DNA of 64,000 bases from Robiginitomaculum sp. (GCA_030949705.1 JAUZSF010000022.1:1-64000), one strand, 5' to 3'; shown: positions 16,682 through 28,216, counted from the stretch's first letter. The notes: generated from the letters alone by a model not told the origin. Numbers and translations are program-made.

Positions 16682-18630
16682 ATGCGCGTTCTGTGGACCC
16701 CTGATGACGAGCAAAAATCAACATGTCGCATGGGCCGTTTGCCAAAGCAGCGGCCAACATAAACCCAACCGATCCCCAGGCTTATGCACAGCTCCATGCC
16801 TGGTCTGTCGAGGAGCCCGCGCGCTTCTGGAAGTCTGTATGGACGGCCTGTCAGATCAAGGGCGATCCGGGGGCAAGGGTGTTGATCAATGAAGACCAGA
16901 TGCCGGGTGCGCAGTTTTTCCCCGATGGCTTGCTGAATGCCGCTGAAAACCTGATCGAGCGGGGCCACCCCAGCGATGAAGCTCTGGTATTTTGGACCGA
17001 GGACGGACGACAGGAGAGCTGGAGTAGAGCAGAGCTCAAAGAAAAGGCAGGCCGGTTTGCGGCCACCTATTTGGCCTATGGCATAAAGCCCGGCGACCGG
17101 ATTGCCGCCATCATGCCCAATATGCCGCAAACCATTGCCGCCTTTTTGGGGGCGGCCTGGATCGGGGCGGTTTTCTCTTCGGCTTCACCGGATTTTGGCA
17201 TTGGCGGGGTAACCGACCGCTTTGGCCAGATCGAGCCCAAGATCCTGATTGCCTGTGATGGGTATCGCTATGGCGGCAAGATATTTGATGTGGGCAGCAA
17301 GCTGACGGCCATCGCCGATAACATTCCCTCGATAGAGAAGGTCATCGTGGTACCCTATGAAGGCACGCGTGAGGATTTCTCAGGAGACGAGCGTTTTGTC
17401 TCGCTGGACACCGTGATGCGAATCGGCGAGGGGGGCGGGGTGCCCTACAAGGCCTTTTCCTTTAACCATCCGCTTTATATCCTGTTTTCTTCTGGCACGA
17501 CTGGCAAACCAAAATGCATTGTACATTCGGTCGGCGGGGCGCTGATCCAGCAATTCAAGGAACACCAGCTGCATTGTAATAATGGCCCGGACAGCCGCAT
17601 CTTTTTCTTCTCTACCTGTGGCTGGATGATGTGGAACTGGCTGGTGGCCGGGCTGGGGGGCGGCTCCACGCTATTGCTCTATGACGGTTCACCCTTTGCC
17701 ATGGATGGGCGGGTTCTGTTTCGCATTGCCGACCGGGAACGAGCTGATTATTTTGGGGTATCGGCCAAATGGATTGATGCGGTGCATAAATCCGGTCAGC
17801 ACCCCAAAGACGAAAATAACTTGAGCGCCATTCGTATGATCGGCTCTACCGGATCACCATTATCGCCCGAAGGCTTTGCCTTCATTGCCGATGAAATTTC
17901 CTCCACTGCCCAGATTGCCAGCATGTCTGGTGGCACGGATATTGTCTCTTGCTTTGTGTTGGGAAATCCATTGCAGAGTGTCTATGAGGGAGAAATTCAG
18001 GGGCCGGGCCTGGGTATGGCCGTTGAGGTCTGGGATGAGAACGCCAAGCCGGTGGTTGGCAAAAAAGGCGAGCTGGTTTGCGTCAAACCTTTCCCATGCA
18101 TGCCGATCGGGTTTTGGAATGATCCGGATAATGCGCGCTATAAGGCCGCCTATTTTGAGGATTATCCCGGTATATGGCGTCATGGGGACTGGGCCGAAAT
18201 TACCGAACATGGTGGGGTGATCATTCATGGGCGATCCGACGCCACTTTGAACCCCGGCGGGGTGCGCATTGGTACCGCCGAAATTTATAATCAGGTTGAA
18301 CAGATTCCCACCATTCTGGATAGCGTCTGCGTGGGGCAGGACTGGCAGGATGATGTGCGGGTGATCCTGTTTGTGGTGCTGCGTGAAGGGGCGACGCTGG
18401 ACGAGGCCCTGATCAAGGAAATCAAAACCAAAATCCGTACCGGGGCCAGCCCGCGCCATGTGCCAGCCAAAATCATCGCCGTGGCGGATATTCCGCGCAC
18501 CAAATCCGGCAAAATTACTGAATTGGCGGTGCGTGATGTCATCCATGGTCGCGAGGTGAAAAACAGCCACGCATTGGCCAATCCCGAGGCGCTGGAGCTT
18601 TTTCGTAATTTGCCAGAATTGAATTCCTAA
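16682..18630 (+). CDS. Acetoacetyl-CoA synthetase (N-terminus in another frame)
   Basis: Cytosolic ligase that activates acetoacetate to its CoA ester with ATP, linking ketone bodies and polyhydroxybutyrate to acetyl-CoA metabolism. Acyl-adenylate motifs: 'ILFSSGTTGKPKCIVHS', 'STCGWMMWNWLV', 'WRHGDWAEI', 'HGRSDATLNPGGVRIGTAE' and the catalytic lysine in 'RTKSGKITE'. The long frame starts only at 16723, but the family N-terminus 'VLWTPDDEQ' sits just upstream in another frame beginning at ATG 16682, after an AGGGCAGGTG ribosome site. Adding one T at the run 16738-16740 fuses both into about 649 residues, the usual length. I infer a one-base sequencing deletion. Confidence 0.9.
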
Positions 18631-18671
18631 GACTGTCGCCAAACCTGAAAACCACGTTATAGTTAACACAG

Positions 18672-18758
18672 CTCCGAGGGGCGTCCGCGATTCTTATGCG
18701 GGCTGAGAAGCACTCTTGGAACCTGATACGGGTCATGCCGGCGAAGGGACGGGGCGTT
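18672..18758 (+). promoter_or_regulatory. TPP riboswitch (THI element)
   Basis: Consensus parts of the thiamine pyrophosphate riboswitch appear in order: GGGGCGTCC, then CTGAGA (about 18704), then ACCTGAT (18721) and ATGCCGGCGAAGGGAC (about 18735). It precedes thiC by about 50 bases. A small hairpin TCCCA/TGGGA at about 18781-18795 sits just before the ribosome site GGAACAGGA and could be the control stem. Thiamine pyrophosphate binding is expected to shut off thiC. Confidence 0.93.
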
Positions 18759-18804
18759 TAGGCGCGCTATCTTTGTCTGCATCCCAAACCGTGGGAACAG
18801 GAAC

Positions 18805-20930
<2,126 letters not shown>

Positions 20931-20948
20931 TGCCACTATTATGCTAAT

Positions 20949-21056
20949 CACCCCCTCATCCTAGCCTTCTCCCCATGGGAGAAGGGACAAAAAAGAGATG
21001 CGGCATTTCGCGCGGTGCTTCCTCTCCCTATGGGAGAGGAATGAGGTGAGGGGGTT
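20949..21056. repeat. Palindromic repeat pair (CCCTCATCC...TTCTCCCCATGGGAGAAGG type), copy 1
   Basis: Starts with CCCCCTCATCC and a hairpin TTCTCCC-CAT-GGGAGAA, and ends with a second hairpin CCTCTCCCTATGGGAGAGG and GAGGTGAGGGGGTT, so the outer ends are inverted relative to each other. A REP-like intergenic element; related copies at 21103-21190 and 21563-21600. Confidence 0.8.
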
Positions 21057-21102
21057 GGACCTAGGTCAGTAAGGCAATGTTAAGAGCAAGTTTTTACGTC
21101 AC

Positions 21103-21190
21103 CATCCCCTCATCCTAACCTTCTCCCCATGGGAGAAGGAATGCGCACGGCGTTTGTCTATGACGTCCTCTCCCATGGGGAGAAGGGGGG
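21103..21190. repeat. Palindromic repeat pair, copy 2, abutting the DUF559 stop codon
   Basis: Contains CCCCTCATCCTAACC, the hairpin TTCTCCCCATGGGAGAAGG and a mirrored end CCTCTCCCATGGGGAGAAGG. It ends exactly at the base before the stop codon of the DUF559 gene. Confidence 0.8.
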
Positions 21191-21541
21191 TTATCCTCTT
21201 GTTCGTTCCAGCGCTTGCAGCAAAACCATCAAAACCCCATCCATGTTTTCAAGAACTGCATTGTTCCAAAACCGGATGACGTGATAGCCGAAGTCCTCCA
21301 AATTTTTAGTGCGTATATCGTCGGCCTGTTTGTTGTCATCATGTTGGCCGCCATCCAGCTCAATGATTAGCTTTGCATCTTCACAAACGAAATCTACGAT
21401 ATAGGTACCAATAGGCACTTGCCGACGGAATTTGTAGCCACTCAGGCGGCGTGAGCGCACGTGTTGCCAAAGGTGCTGCTCGGCTTCGGTTTGGTTGTGG
21501 CGAAGGTTGCGTGCCAACCTGATTTTCGTCTTTGGGGTCAT
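21191..21541 (-). CDS. DUF559 endonuclease-domain protein
   Basis: A 116-residue protein of the DUF559 family, a PD-(D/E)XK-like nuclease fold related to very-short-patch repair endonucleases. Visible: 'RNLRHNQTEAEQHLWQHVRSRR' (part), 'GYKFRRQVPIGTYIVDFVC' and 'KLIIELDGGQHDD', which supply the acidic and Lys/Gln residues expected of the nuclease core, and 'YHVIRFWNNAVLEN'. No biological role is established for the family. I chose ATG 21541 because the longer frame runs through a repeat. The gene is sandwiched between repeat copies (21103-21190 at its stop, 21563-21600 just before its start). Confidence 0.88.
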   Translation of the reverse strand: MTPKTKIRLARNLRHNQTEAEQHLWQHVRSRRLSGYKFRRQVPIGTYIVDFVCEDAKLIIELDGGQHDDNKQADDIRTKNLEDFGYHVIRFWNNAVLENMDGVLMVLLQALERTRG

Positions 21542-21562
21542 GTTCGCAGTATAGCCCACGGT

Positions 21563-21600
21563 ACCCCTCATCCCAACCTTCTCCCCATGGGAGAAGGGGC
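21563..21600. repeat. Palindromic repeat, copy 3 (single unit) upstream of DUF559
   Basis: ACCCCTCATCCCAACC followed by the hairpin TTCTCCCCATGGGAGAAGG; same unit as copies 1 and 2, 22 bases before the DUF559 start codon. Confidence 0.8.
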
Positions 21601-21620
21601 AAAAAGCCGTACCCACATAC

Positions 21621-21653
21621 AAAAACGCGCGCCGCCAAGAGGCGAACGCGCGT
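21621..21653 (-). terminator. Rho-independent terminator of the cold-shock gene
   Basis: On the minus strand ACGCGCG-tt-CGCC-tctt-GGCG-g-CGCGCGT is followed by TTTTTG. It lies about 50 bases after the cold-shock gene stop and reads leftward. Confidence 0.85.
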
Positions 21654-21699
21654 TTCCGTAACTTGTCAGCGATCTGTTGCCAGATCACCAATCAACAGC

Positions 21700-21906
21700 T
21701 TAGTCCATCAATTGGACGTTAGAAGCGGCGTCTTTGCCACGATTGCTGGTGATTTCATAAGACACTTTTTGTCCGTCGTTCAGGCCCGCAATACCGGCCT
21801 GTTCCAGAGCGGAGATGTGTACAAACACATCCTTGCCGCCATCTTCAGGAGCGATAAAACCATAACCTTTAGTGGCGTTAAACCACTTAACAGTACCATT
21901 TGCCAT
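21700..21906 (-). CDS. Cold-shock-domain protein (CspA family)
   Basis: Single-stranded nucleic acid binding protein of 68 residues that melts RNA structure and may act as an RNA chaperone. The five-stranded OB fold is complete: 'GTVKWFNATKGYGFI' holds RNP1 (KGYGFI) and 'DVFVHISAL' RNP2. The C-terminus 'EITSNRGKDAASNVQ' is normal. It has its own terminator (21621-21653). The upstream 340 bases hold no other gene and may be a long regulated leader, as is usual for cold-shock genes; an inverted repeat TTCCCA/TGGGAA lies about 35 bases before the start. Confidence 0.96.
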   Translation of the reverse strand: MANGTVKWFNATKGYGFIAPEDGGKDVFVHISALEQAGIAGLNDGQKVSYEITSNRGKDAASNVQLMD

Positions 21907-22248
21907 TTGTCAGTTTCCTTAATTTCTATACTGCACAAAAATTCCCAAAATGTGGGAAAACCAAGAATGCGTAAAAGTCCGTGTTGAAGGTGTTGTGAGC
22001 TTTAGAAAGTGACAGGAAAGATCGCCAAGCGATCGGTACCCATGACAGGTTCTGTAATAAAATCCAAAGTCTTGTCCTCAGAAGGAGCGATAACGTAATC
22101 CGGGTTCGCTAATATAGGATTTGTAATGAAAAGCAAATCAAAAAATGCGGTACGCACAGCTTTTTTAAATTTACAATTCGCCTGAGAGGTTAAAAATTTA
22201 CACTGAACACATACAAAAGCTGGCCTGCGCTTAAAAGGCATGGCGCGT
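21907..22248. other. Leader/intergenic region upstream of csp
   Basis: Contains an inverted repeat TTCCCA-aaatg-TGGGAA (about 21942-21958) in the presumed csp leader. A weak leftward reading frame (22002-22241) has no recognisable similarity and no ribosome site, so I do not call it a gene. Otherwise nothing is seen. Confidence 0.4.
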
Positions 22249-23280
22249 TTATACCGCCTTATATTTTTTCATGGTTTCTGCCATGGCGATGGACATATCC
22301 GCTACGGAATAGGGAGTTATACCCAAAACTTCACGCAAGGCGGTATTGTCCATCAAGGTTTGTTTGCCCAGGCCATGAACCGTCATGCGCAAGGTTTTAT
22401 CAAATTTGGCCATCAGGCGCAGTACAAAATCCGGCAAAGCCCGTTTGGGCGCTTTAAACCCGGCTTTGCCCAGTATTTTGGATATATCGAGCATCCAGGC
22501 ATTTTCAGAGACCAGAATAAAGCGTTTACCGGCGGCCTGGGGCCGGATCATGGCCTCGAAATGGGCGGCGGCGACATCGCGCACATCAATCAGGCTCCAG
22601 TTCAGGCGCGGGCAGGCGGGTACTTTACCATCAATCAGGCGCGATATGATCTGTCCGGAGGTGGAAAAGTTCTTGTCCAGCAAGGGGCCTAATACGCCAC
22701 CGGGGTTGATTACGGCCAATTCCATGCTGCCCGCATCCTGGGTTTTCATAAAATCCCAGGCGGCCCGTTCGGCCAGGGTCTTACTTTTTGCATAGGCATT
22801 GATCGGGCCTTCGGTGTTGGACCAGTCGGCTTCGCTAAAGACGCGGTCCTGCTGGGCCCTTTCTTCCTTGTCGGTACGGCCATAGGCGATAGCCGCCACC
22901 GATGAGGTCAGCACCACCCGTTTTACCCCGGCCTTGGCGGCCGAACGCAAGGCGCGCAAAGCCCCTTCGCGGGCCGGGATGATCAATTCATCTTCATGAT
23001 CGGGTTCAGATGGCGGGAAGGGGGAGGCTACATGCTGAACATAGGTACAGCCCTGCATGGCTTCATCCCAGCCTTCATCACTGTCCAGATTTAGCGTTAC
23101 AAAAGACAGCCGGTCTGTCGCCTTGCCATCGGGGTCCACGGCAGCGCGAACCTCGTCGGCGCGACCCGGCGAGCGCAAAGAGGCGCGCACCGTATAGCCT
23201 TCGTCCAGAAGTTTTTTAACACAATGCTTGGCAATAAAGCCGGAGGCACCCGTAACCAATACGGTTTCTTGATTTGTCAT
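22249..23280 (-). CDS. NAD-dependent epimerase/dehydratase, dihydroflavonol reductase-like SDR
   Basis: Extended short-chain dehydrogenase of 343 residues. The nucleotide-binding glycine motif is 'VLVTGASGFIAKHCV', followed by 'LTSSVAAIAYG' (active-site Ser) and 'YAKSK', the Tyr-x3-Lys catalytic pair; 'VINPGGVLGPLL' is typical of DFR-like enzymes reducing ketones or aldehydes. The physiological substrate is unknown. It starts at 23280, touching the stop of the upstream secreted-protein gene, and both follow the acyl-CoA ligase-like gene, so a three-gene leftward unit is likely. Confidence 0.88.
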   Translation of the reverse strand: MTNQETVLVTGASGFIAKHCVKKLLDEGYTVRASLRSPGRADEVRAAVDPDGKATDRLSFVTLNLDSDEGWDEAMQGCTYVQHVASPFPPSEPDHEDELIIPAREGALRALRSAAKAGVKRVVLTSSVAAIAYGRTDKEERAQQDRVFSEADWSNTEGPINAYAKSKTLAERAAWDFMKTQDAGSMELAVINPGGVLGPLLDKNFSTSGQIISRLIDGKVPACPRLNWSLIDVRDVAAAHFEAMIRPQAAGKRFILVSENAWMLDISKILGKAGFKAPKRALPDFVLRLMAKFDKTLRMTVHGLGKQTLMDNTALREVLGITPYSVADMSIAMAETMKKYKAV

Positions 23281-24023
23281 TATTTCACCCGGTTTGCCAA
23301 TGTATCGTGATGCGCGGATATCAAGGTCCGCAAATAGAAACCAATGCTGTTATCATCCGCAAAACCGGCGTCTTTGGCCGCCTTTAGCGAGGCCCCTTCT
23401 TTCAGGTCAGGCCGGGCCGCAAAGGCCGCCAGATTATCATAGGCCCCAATGGTAAAGCTATCCACATTGGTGCCCATCACCCCATCAAAGATCAGATTGC
23501 CGCGCCGTTTGGTGGCCACCAGATAGGCGTTTTCCATTTCGCGTTGTTCCAACAGCTTTTGATCCATGCCCGGCAGCGCCTCGAACATTTCAATATGGAA
23601 AAAATTCTTCCCTTTGGTGTAGGCTTTGACGAACTCATACGAAGGGCCATAGGCAAACAATTCGTCCTTATAGGCAATGCGCGCCTCCAGATTGCCCAGG
23701 GTTTCCGCCGATTCAAAAGTATTGCGGGCCTCGCTTTTCAGGCGTTCCGGCGCAAAGAACTCACTAAAACTACCGATAGGCTCCAACAGCATCAAATCCC
23801 ATTGATCCCCCTGGCTGTGGCGCATGATCAAGGGGGCAATGCGGTCACCGTGGGAGTAAAACGCCTGTTTTTCCAACGCTTTCAAGTCCTCGATCAGGTT
23901 TTTCAGCTCCCCCGGCGCGGCGCGCAGGGTGGTGGCCAGCCACAAGGTGTCGCGTGGGGGTTCGGCGGCTCGGGCAAAGACGGACACCAGAGCAAAAAAG
24001 GCAATCAGGATCAGGCGCAGCAT
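23280..24023 (-). CDS. Secreted conserved protein of unknown function
   Basis: A 247-residue product with a clear signal peptide ('LILIAFFALVSVFARA', cleavage after ARA near residue 19). The mature protein is soluble, has no cysteine pairs or known motif that I can recognise, and alternates beta-like and helical segments ('LWLATTLRAAPGELKNLIEDL', 'QWDLMLLEPIGSFSEFFAP' in parts), which could be a duplicated dimeric alpha-beta barrel. It overlaps the SDR start by one base and sits between the ligase-like and SDR genes, which suggests a shared pathway. Function not assigned. Confidence 0.7.
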   Translation of the reverse strand: MLRLILIAFFALVSVFARAAEPPRDTLWLATTLRAAPGELKNLIEDLKALEKQAFYSHGDRIAPLIMRHSQGDQWDLMLLEPIGSFSEFFAPERLKSEARNTFESAETLGNLEARIAYKDELFAYGPSYEFVKAYTKGKNFFHIEMFEALPGMDQKLLEQREMENAYLVATKRRGNLIFDGVMGTNVDSFTIGAYDNLAAFAARPDLKEGASLKAAKDAGFADDNSIGFYLRTLISAHHDTLANRVK

Positions 24024-24055
24024 ACAAAATTCCTATCTATGACAGCCAGTATGGA

Positions 24056-25606
24056 TCAGGCGACGGCGTCTTCATCAAGAAGTTTGGCGGCACTGACAAA
24101 ATCGACCTTGCCAGACCCCAAAACCGGAATGGTTGGTACAAAAACGATTTTTTTAGGTACCGCCAGTTCTGGCACGCCATGAGATTGTGCCCAGGTCAGC
24201 AAAGTGGCGCGATCGGCATCGGCATAATCGGAAATCAGGACAATCTGTTCGCCCTTGCTGGGATCAGCCCTGGTGATGGCAACGTGCTGGTTTTCCGGCC
24301 AGATCGCGGTGGCGCAATTTTCCACGACGGCCAGCGAGACCATTTCGCCCGCTATTTTAGCAAAGCGTTTGGCGCGCCCCCGAATGGCGACATAGCCGCC
24401 CTCGTCAATTTCAACAATATCGCCCGTGTCATACCAGCCATCTTCCAGGGGGATGATTTGGCCGGGATGCTCAGGTTTGATATAGCCCTGCATGATATTG
24501 GGGCCGCGAACAAACAACCGGCCGCCTTTTTCAATGCCCGGCACGGGTTCCAGACGGGATTCCATGCCGGGGATCAGCCGGCCAACGGTGCCGGGACGAT
24601 TGTCTTCCGGGGTATTGACCGCAATGACAGGAGAGGCCTCGGTAACGCCATAGCCCTCTAACACTTGCAGGCCATATTTCTTTTTTACCGCGGCGCGGGT
24701 TTCATCGCGCACCCGCTCGGCGCCGCAAACGGCAAAGCGCAGGCCGTCCAGGTCGCCCTGATTGCCGGCGCGGGAATAACGGCTAAGGAAGGTATCGGTG
24801 GCAAACAGCACCGTAGCCCCGCTGGTCCGCACCCGTTCAGGGATGATTTTTACGTGCAAAGGTGATGGGTAAAGGGCCGCTTTCATGCCGCTGAACAAGG
24901 GCAAAAGCGCCCCGCCAGTCAGACCAAAGCAATGAAAGGTCGGCAGGGGGTTAAAGACCACATCGGTGGTGCGCAGGGCGATGTGGGCGCGGATCTGTTC
25001 CACATTGGCCACCACATTGCTGTGGCTGAGTACGACGCCCTTGGGATCGCCCTCCGTGCCAGAGGTAAAGAGGATAACCCCCGGTGCATCAGGTGAGGGG
25101 TGGGATCGAAACACAAATGGCAGAATGGGGCCAACCGCACCGGCAATTTTATCAATTAAACCAATCTCTTCGCGAACATCCTCTAGGTAAAGAAAGTTAA
25201 CCTCTTTTTTGAGTGTTTCTTCCAGTTTTTCCAGCTTGGCCAATGAAATAAAACGATGTGCGGTAATGATGGTAGTGATTTCGGCCACCTTGAAGGCGGC
25301 TTTGAGATTGCGCGGTCCGGCGGTAAAATTAAGCATGGCCGGCACCCGGCCATAGGCCAAAAGTGCAAAAAACGCGATGATGGAGCCCGCGCCGGTGGGC
25401 AGTAAGATGCCTACCTTTTCGCCTGCTTTGGTATAGCGTCGTAACACACTGCCAAGGGCAAAGGCAGCGCGTATTATTTCCGTATAGGTAAAGGTGCGGT
25501 CGTCCGCATCGACAATGGCAACGGTTTTGCCGCCAAATTGGCGTCTGGCCCTTAAGAGCGCGGCAAAAATTGATTTTCTAGCTTTGCTTGGACGGTACGT
25601 AGACAT
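24056..25606 (-). CDS. AMP-binding acyl-CoA/acyl-ACP ligase-like protein
   Basis: Acyl-adenylate-forming enzyme of 516 residues, resembling the ligase half of bifunctional Aas (acyl-ACP synthetase). Motifs: P-loop-like 'ILFTSGTEGDPKGVVLSHSN', 'LEGYGVTEASPVI', 'DGWYDTGDIVEIDEGGYV', 'GRAKRFAKIAGEMVS' and the catalytic lysine in 'LGSGKVD'. It would activate a fatty acid with ATP; whether the acceptor is CoA or ACP is unclear. There is no acyltransferase domain. First gene of the leftward unit with a secreted protein and an SDR; divergent from the M1 peptidase gene. Confidence 0.85.
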   Translation of the reverse strand: MSTYRPSKARKSIFAALLRARRQFGGKTVAIVDADDRTFTYTEIIRAAFALGSVLRRYTKAGEKVGILLPTGAGSIIAFFALLAYGRVPAMLNFTAGPRNLKAAFKVAEITTIITAHRFISLAKLEKLEETLKKEVNFLYLEDVREEIGLIDKIAGAVGPILPFVFRSHPSPDAPGVILFTSGTEGDPKGVVLSHSNVVANVEQIRAHIALRTTDVVFNPLPTFHCFGLTGGALLPLFSGMKAALYPSPLHVKIIPERVRTSGATVLFATDTFLSRYSRAGNQGDLDGLRFAVCGAERVRDETRAAVKKKYGLQVLEGYGVTEASPVIAVNTPEDNRPGTVGRLIPGMESRLEPVPGIEKGGRLFVRGPNIMQGYIKPEHPGQIIPLEDGWYDTGDIVEIDEGGYVAIRGRAKRFAKIAGEMVSLAVVENCATAIWPENQHVAITRADPSKGEQIVLISDYADADRATLLTWAQSHGVPELAVPKKIVFVPTIPVLGSGKVDFVSAAKLLDEDAVA

Positions 25607-25822
25607 GTTACCCCGACTTTATTATTGCCCCAAAACCAAATGGGCTTCCCCCATAAAGGCACAGACTAGCCATTTACACCGTGAATGCAAAGCATCGGGA
25701 CAGCGTACGAAAACGTCCGGTTGTAAACCCTCGAAAATATGAAAGATTCGTAACGTAGGGGCGCTGGTAATACGGTTGTGCTTTTGCTAGGCCAGAGTTC
25801 TGGGTTATCGGAGGGCTCTACC

Positions 25823-28216
25823 ATGCACCGCATTTTGGGCGCAGTTGCGTTATTTTCTGTTATTGCTACCCCTGTTTTTGCTGATCCAATACGGCAAACC
25901 AAAGGATCGTTTGAAGACAAGTTTCGTCAACTGGAAGACGAAGACTGGCCGACGCCTAATGGCGTGCGTTCTGCCACCGGGGCACCGGGGCCACAATATT
26001 GGCAACAAGAGGCCGATTACGTCATCAAGGTAACTTTGGACGAGGCCAAACGGCGCCTGACCGGCAGTTCCAGCATTATTTACACCAATAATTCGCCCGA
26101 AACCCTGCCTTTCCTGTGGGTGCAGCTGGATCAGAACCGCTTCCGCAAAGATTCTCTTGGGGAAATGGCAGCAACCACAGGCTCGACGGAAAAAATCTCT
26201 TACAGTGCGGCCCGGCGCGCCATGAGAATGGAAAAGTTCAAAGGTGGTTATGATATTGCCGGCGTGACCGATAGCAAGGGCGCGGCACTTCCCTATACCA
26301 TTGTAGACACCATGATGCGGATTGACCTGCCTGTGCCCCTGGCTCCCGGTGAGAAAACGCAATTTACCATTGATTACGCCTATAACATTGTTGAGGCCAA
26401 AGTGCTGGGGGGGCGCGGCGGCTATGAATGCTTCACCAAAAAAGATGAAGACGGCAATTGTATTTTTGAAATTTCGCAATGGTATCCGCGGATTTCCGTC
26501 TTTTCCGACTATGAGGGCTGGCACAATAAGACCTTTATGGGGCGCGGCGAGTTCACACTGGAATTTGGCTCCTATGATGTTGAAATCACGGTGCCTTCTG
26601 ACCTGGTTGTTGCCTCAACCGGTAATTTGCTGAACCCAGATGAGGTGTTGACCAGTACCCAGCGCGCCCGGCTGGAAAATGCCAAAACCGCCAAGAGCCC
26701 GGTTTTCATTGTCACACCAGCCGAGGCAGCCAGCGCCGAAAAGAGCAAGGCAAAGGGCACCCGGACCTGGAAATTTCATGCCGATGAGGTGCGTGATTTT
26801 GCCTGGGCGGCTTCTCGCAAGTTTATCTGGGACAGCATGGGCGTAAAACTGGGTCTGGATGGCTCCCCGGATACCATTATGGCCATGTCCTTTTACCCTA
26901 AAGAGGCAGAGCCACTCTGGTCCGCTTATTCAACGAAAGCCGTGGCCCACACCCTGGCGGTTTATTCAAAATTCTCCACGCCTTACCCCTGGCCCAAGGC
27001 CATTTCGGTCAATGGGCCGGTCGGCGGCATGGAATACCCGATGATCACCTTTAACGGCCCGCGGCCAACCAAGGATGATGAGGGCAATCTGACCTATTCA
27101 CGGCGCACCAAATACGGCCTGATTTCGGTCATCATTCACGAAATCGGCCATGGTTTCTTCCCCATGACGGTTAATTCGGACGAACGTCAGTGGACATGGA
27201 TGGATGAAGGCCTCAATACCTTCACCCAGTTCCTGGCCGAGCGCCTCTGGGAAGATGACTATCCTTCATGGCGTGGTGATCCGGCTAAAATCACCGGTTA
27301 TATGAAATCGGAAAATCAAGTGCCGATTATGACCAATTCAGAATCTATTCTGCAATTTGGCAACAATGCTTATGGCAAACCGGCAACAGCCCTGAACATA
27401 TTGCGCGAAACCATTTTGGGCCGTGAACTGTTCGACAAGGCATTTTCCACCTATGCCAATCGCTGGCGTTTCAAACGCCCGACCCCGTATGATTTCTTCC
27501 GCACCATGGAAGAGGTTTCCGGCGTTGATCTGGACTGGTTCTGGCGCGGTTGGTTCTATTCGACCGACCATGTGGACATTTCCATCGACAAAGTGGTCAA
27601 GGGTACCATTAATACCCAGAATCCCGACACTGAGGCCGACTATCTTATTGAAAGAGACAAGACCGAGCCTGTGCCTTTGTCGATCACCCGTAATGCCGAT
27701 ATCGAGAAATGGGCCGACAGAGACCCATCGGTTATTGATTTCTATAACAAGAACGGAAAACACACGGTTTCACCTGGCCAGCGCAAGAAATACAAAAAAA
27801 GCCTGAAAAATATGGAACCCTGGAAAAAAGATATTCTGGCTTCCAAGGAAAATTTCTATTTCATGACCTTTACCAACAAGGGTGGCCTGGTCATGCCGAT
27901 CCTTCTGGAGCTGGAATATGCCGATGGCAGCAAGCAATCCCGCCGCCTGCCGGCTGAGGTCTGGAAAAACAATCCCCACACCGTAACCGTGCGGGTGATG
28001 AGTCCCAAAGAGCTGGTTTCGGTTATGGTAGATCCTCGCTGGGAAACCGCCGATGTGGATATGGACAACAATGCCTATCCGCGCCGCATTTTACCCTCTC
28101 GTCTGGAAGTGTATGAACGCCGTAAAGCCAAAAAGAACCTGATGCAGAAAATGGAAAAAGCAGTCACTCGTGACAGCCTGACTCTGCACAAGGCCAAAAA
28201 AAGTAAAAAAAGGTAA
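25823..28216 (+). CDS. Secreted M1-family zinc metallopeptidase
   Basis: Periplasmic or surface gluzincin of 797 residues. A signal peptide (GAVALFSVIATPVFA) is followed by the beta-rich N-terminal domain, an exopeptidase-like motif 'GGMEYP' (counterpart of GAMEN) and the zinc site HEIGH (His439, His443) with Glu462 in 'WMDEGLNTF', exactly 18 residues later. It is thus a complete M1 active site; aminopeptidase activity is likely. The C-terminus is Lys-rich. I chose ATG 25823, seven bases after GGAGGG, in place of an earlier in-frame start at 25778 that lacks a ribosome site. Followed by a strong terminator-like hairpin at 28259. Confidence 0.93.
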   Translation: MHRILGAVALFSVIATPVFADPIRQTKGSFEDKFRQLEDEDWPTPNGVRSATGAPGPQYWQQEADYVIKVTLDEAKRRLTGSSSIIYTNNSPETLPFLWVQLDQNRFRKDSLGEMAATTGSTEKISYSAARRAMRMEKFKGGYDIAGVTDSKGAALPYTIVDTMMRIDLPVPLAPGEKTQFTIDYAYNIVEAKVLGGRGGYECFTKKDEDGNCIFEISQWYPRISVFSDYEGWHNKTFMGRGEFTLEFGSYDVEITVPSDLVVASTGNLLNPDEVLTSTQRARLENAKTAKSPVFIVTPAEAASAEKSKAKGTRTWKFHADEVRDFAWAASRKFIWDSMGVKLGLDGSPDTIMAMSFYPKEAEPLWSAYSTKAVAHTLAVYSKFSTPYPWPKAISVNGPVGGMEYPMITFNGPRPTKDDEGNLTYSRRTKYGLISVIIHEIGHGFFPMTVNSDERQWTWMDEGLNTFTQFLAERLWEDDYPSWRGDPAKITGYMKSENQVPIMTNSESILQFGNNAYGKPATALNILRETILGRELFDKAFSTYANRWRFKRPTPYDFFRTMEEVSGVDLDWFWRGWFYSTDHVDISIDKVVKGTINTQNPDTEADYLIERDKTEPVPLSITRNADIEKWADRDPSVIDFYNKNGKHTVSPGQRKKYKKSLKNMEPWKKDILASKENFYFMTFTNKGGLVMPILLELEYADGSKQSRRLPAEVWKNNPHTVTVRVMSPKELVSVMVDPRWETADVDMDNNAYPRRILPSRLEVYERRKAKKNLMQKMEKAVTRDSLTLHKAKKSKKR

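Noticed and set aside
22002-22241. A 79-residue leftward frame upstream of the cold-shock gene
   Set aside because: No ribosome site, no recognisable family, and it lies in the presumed csp leader region; kept only as a note.
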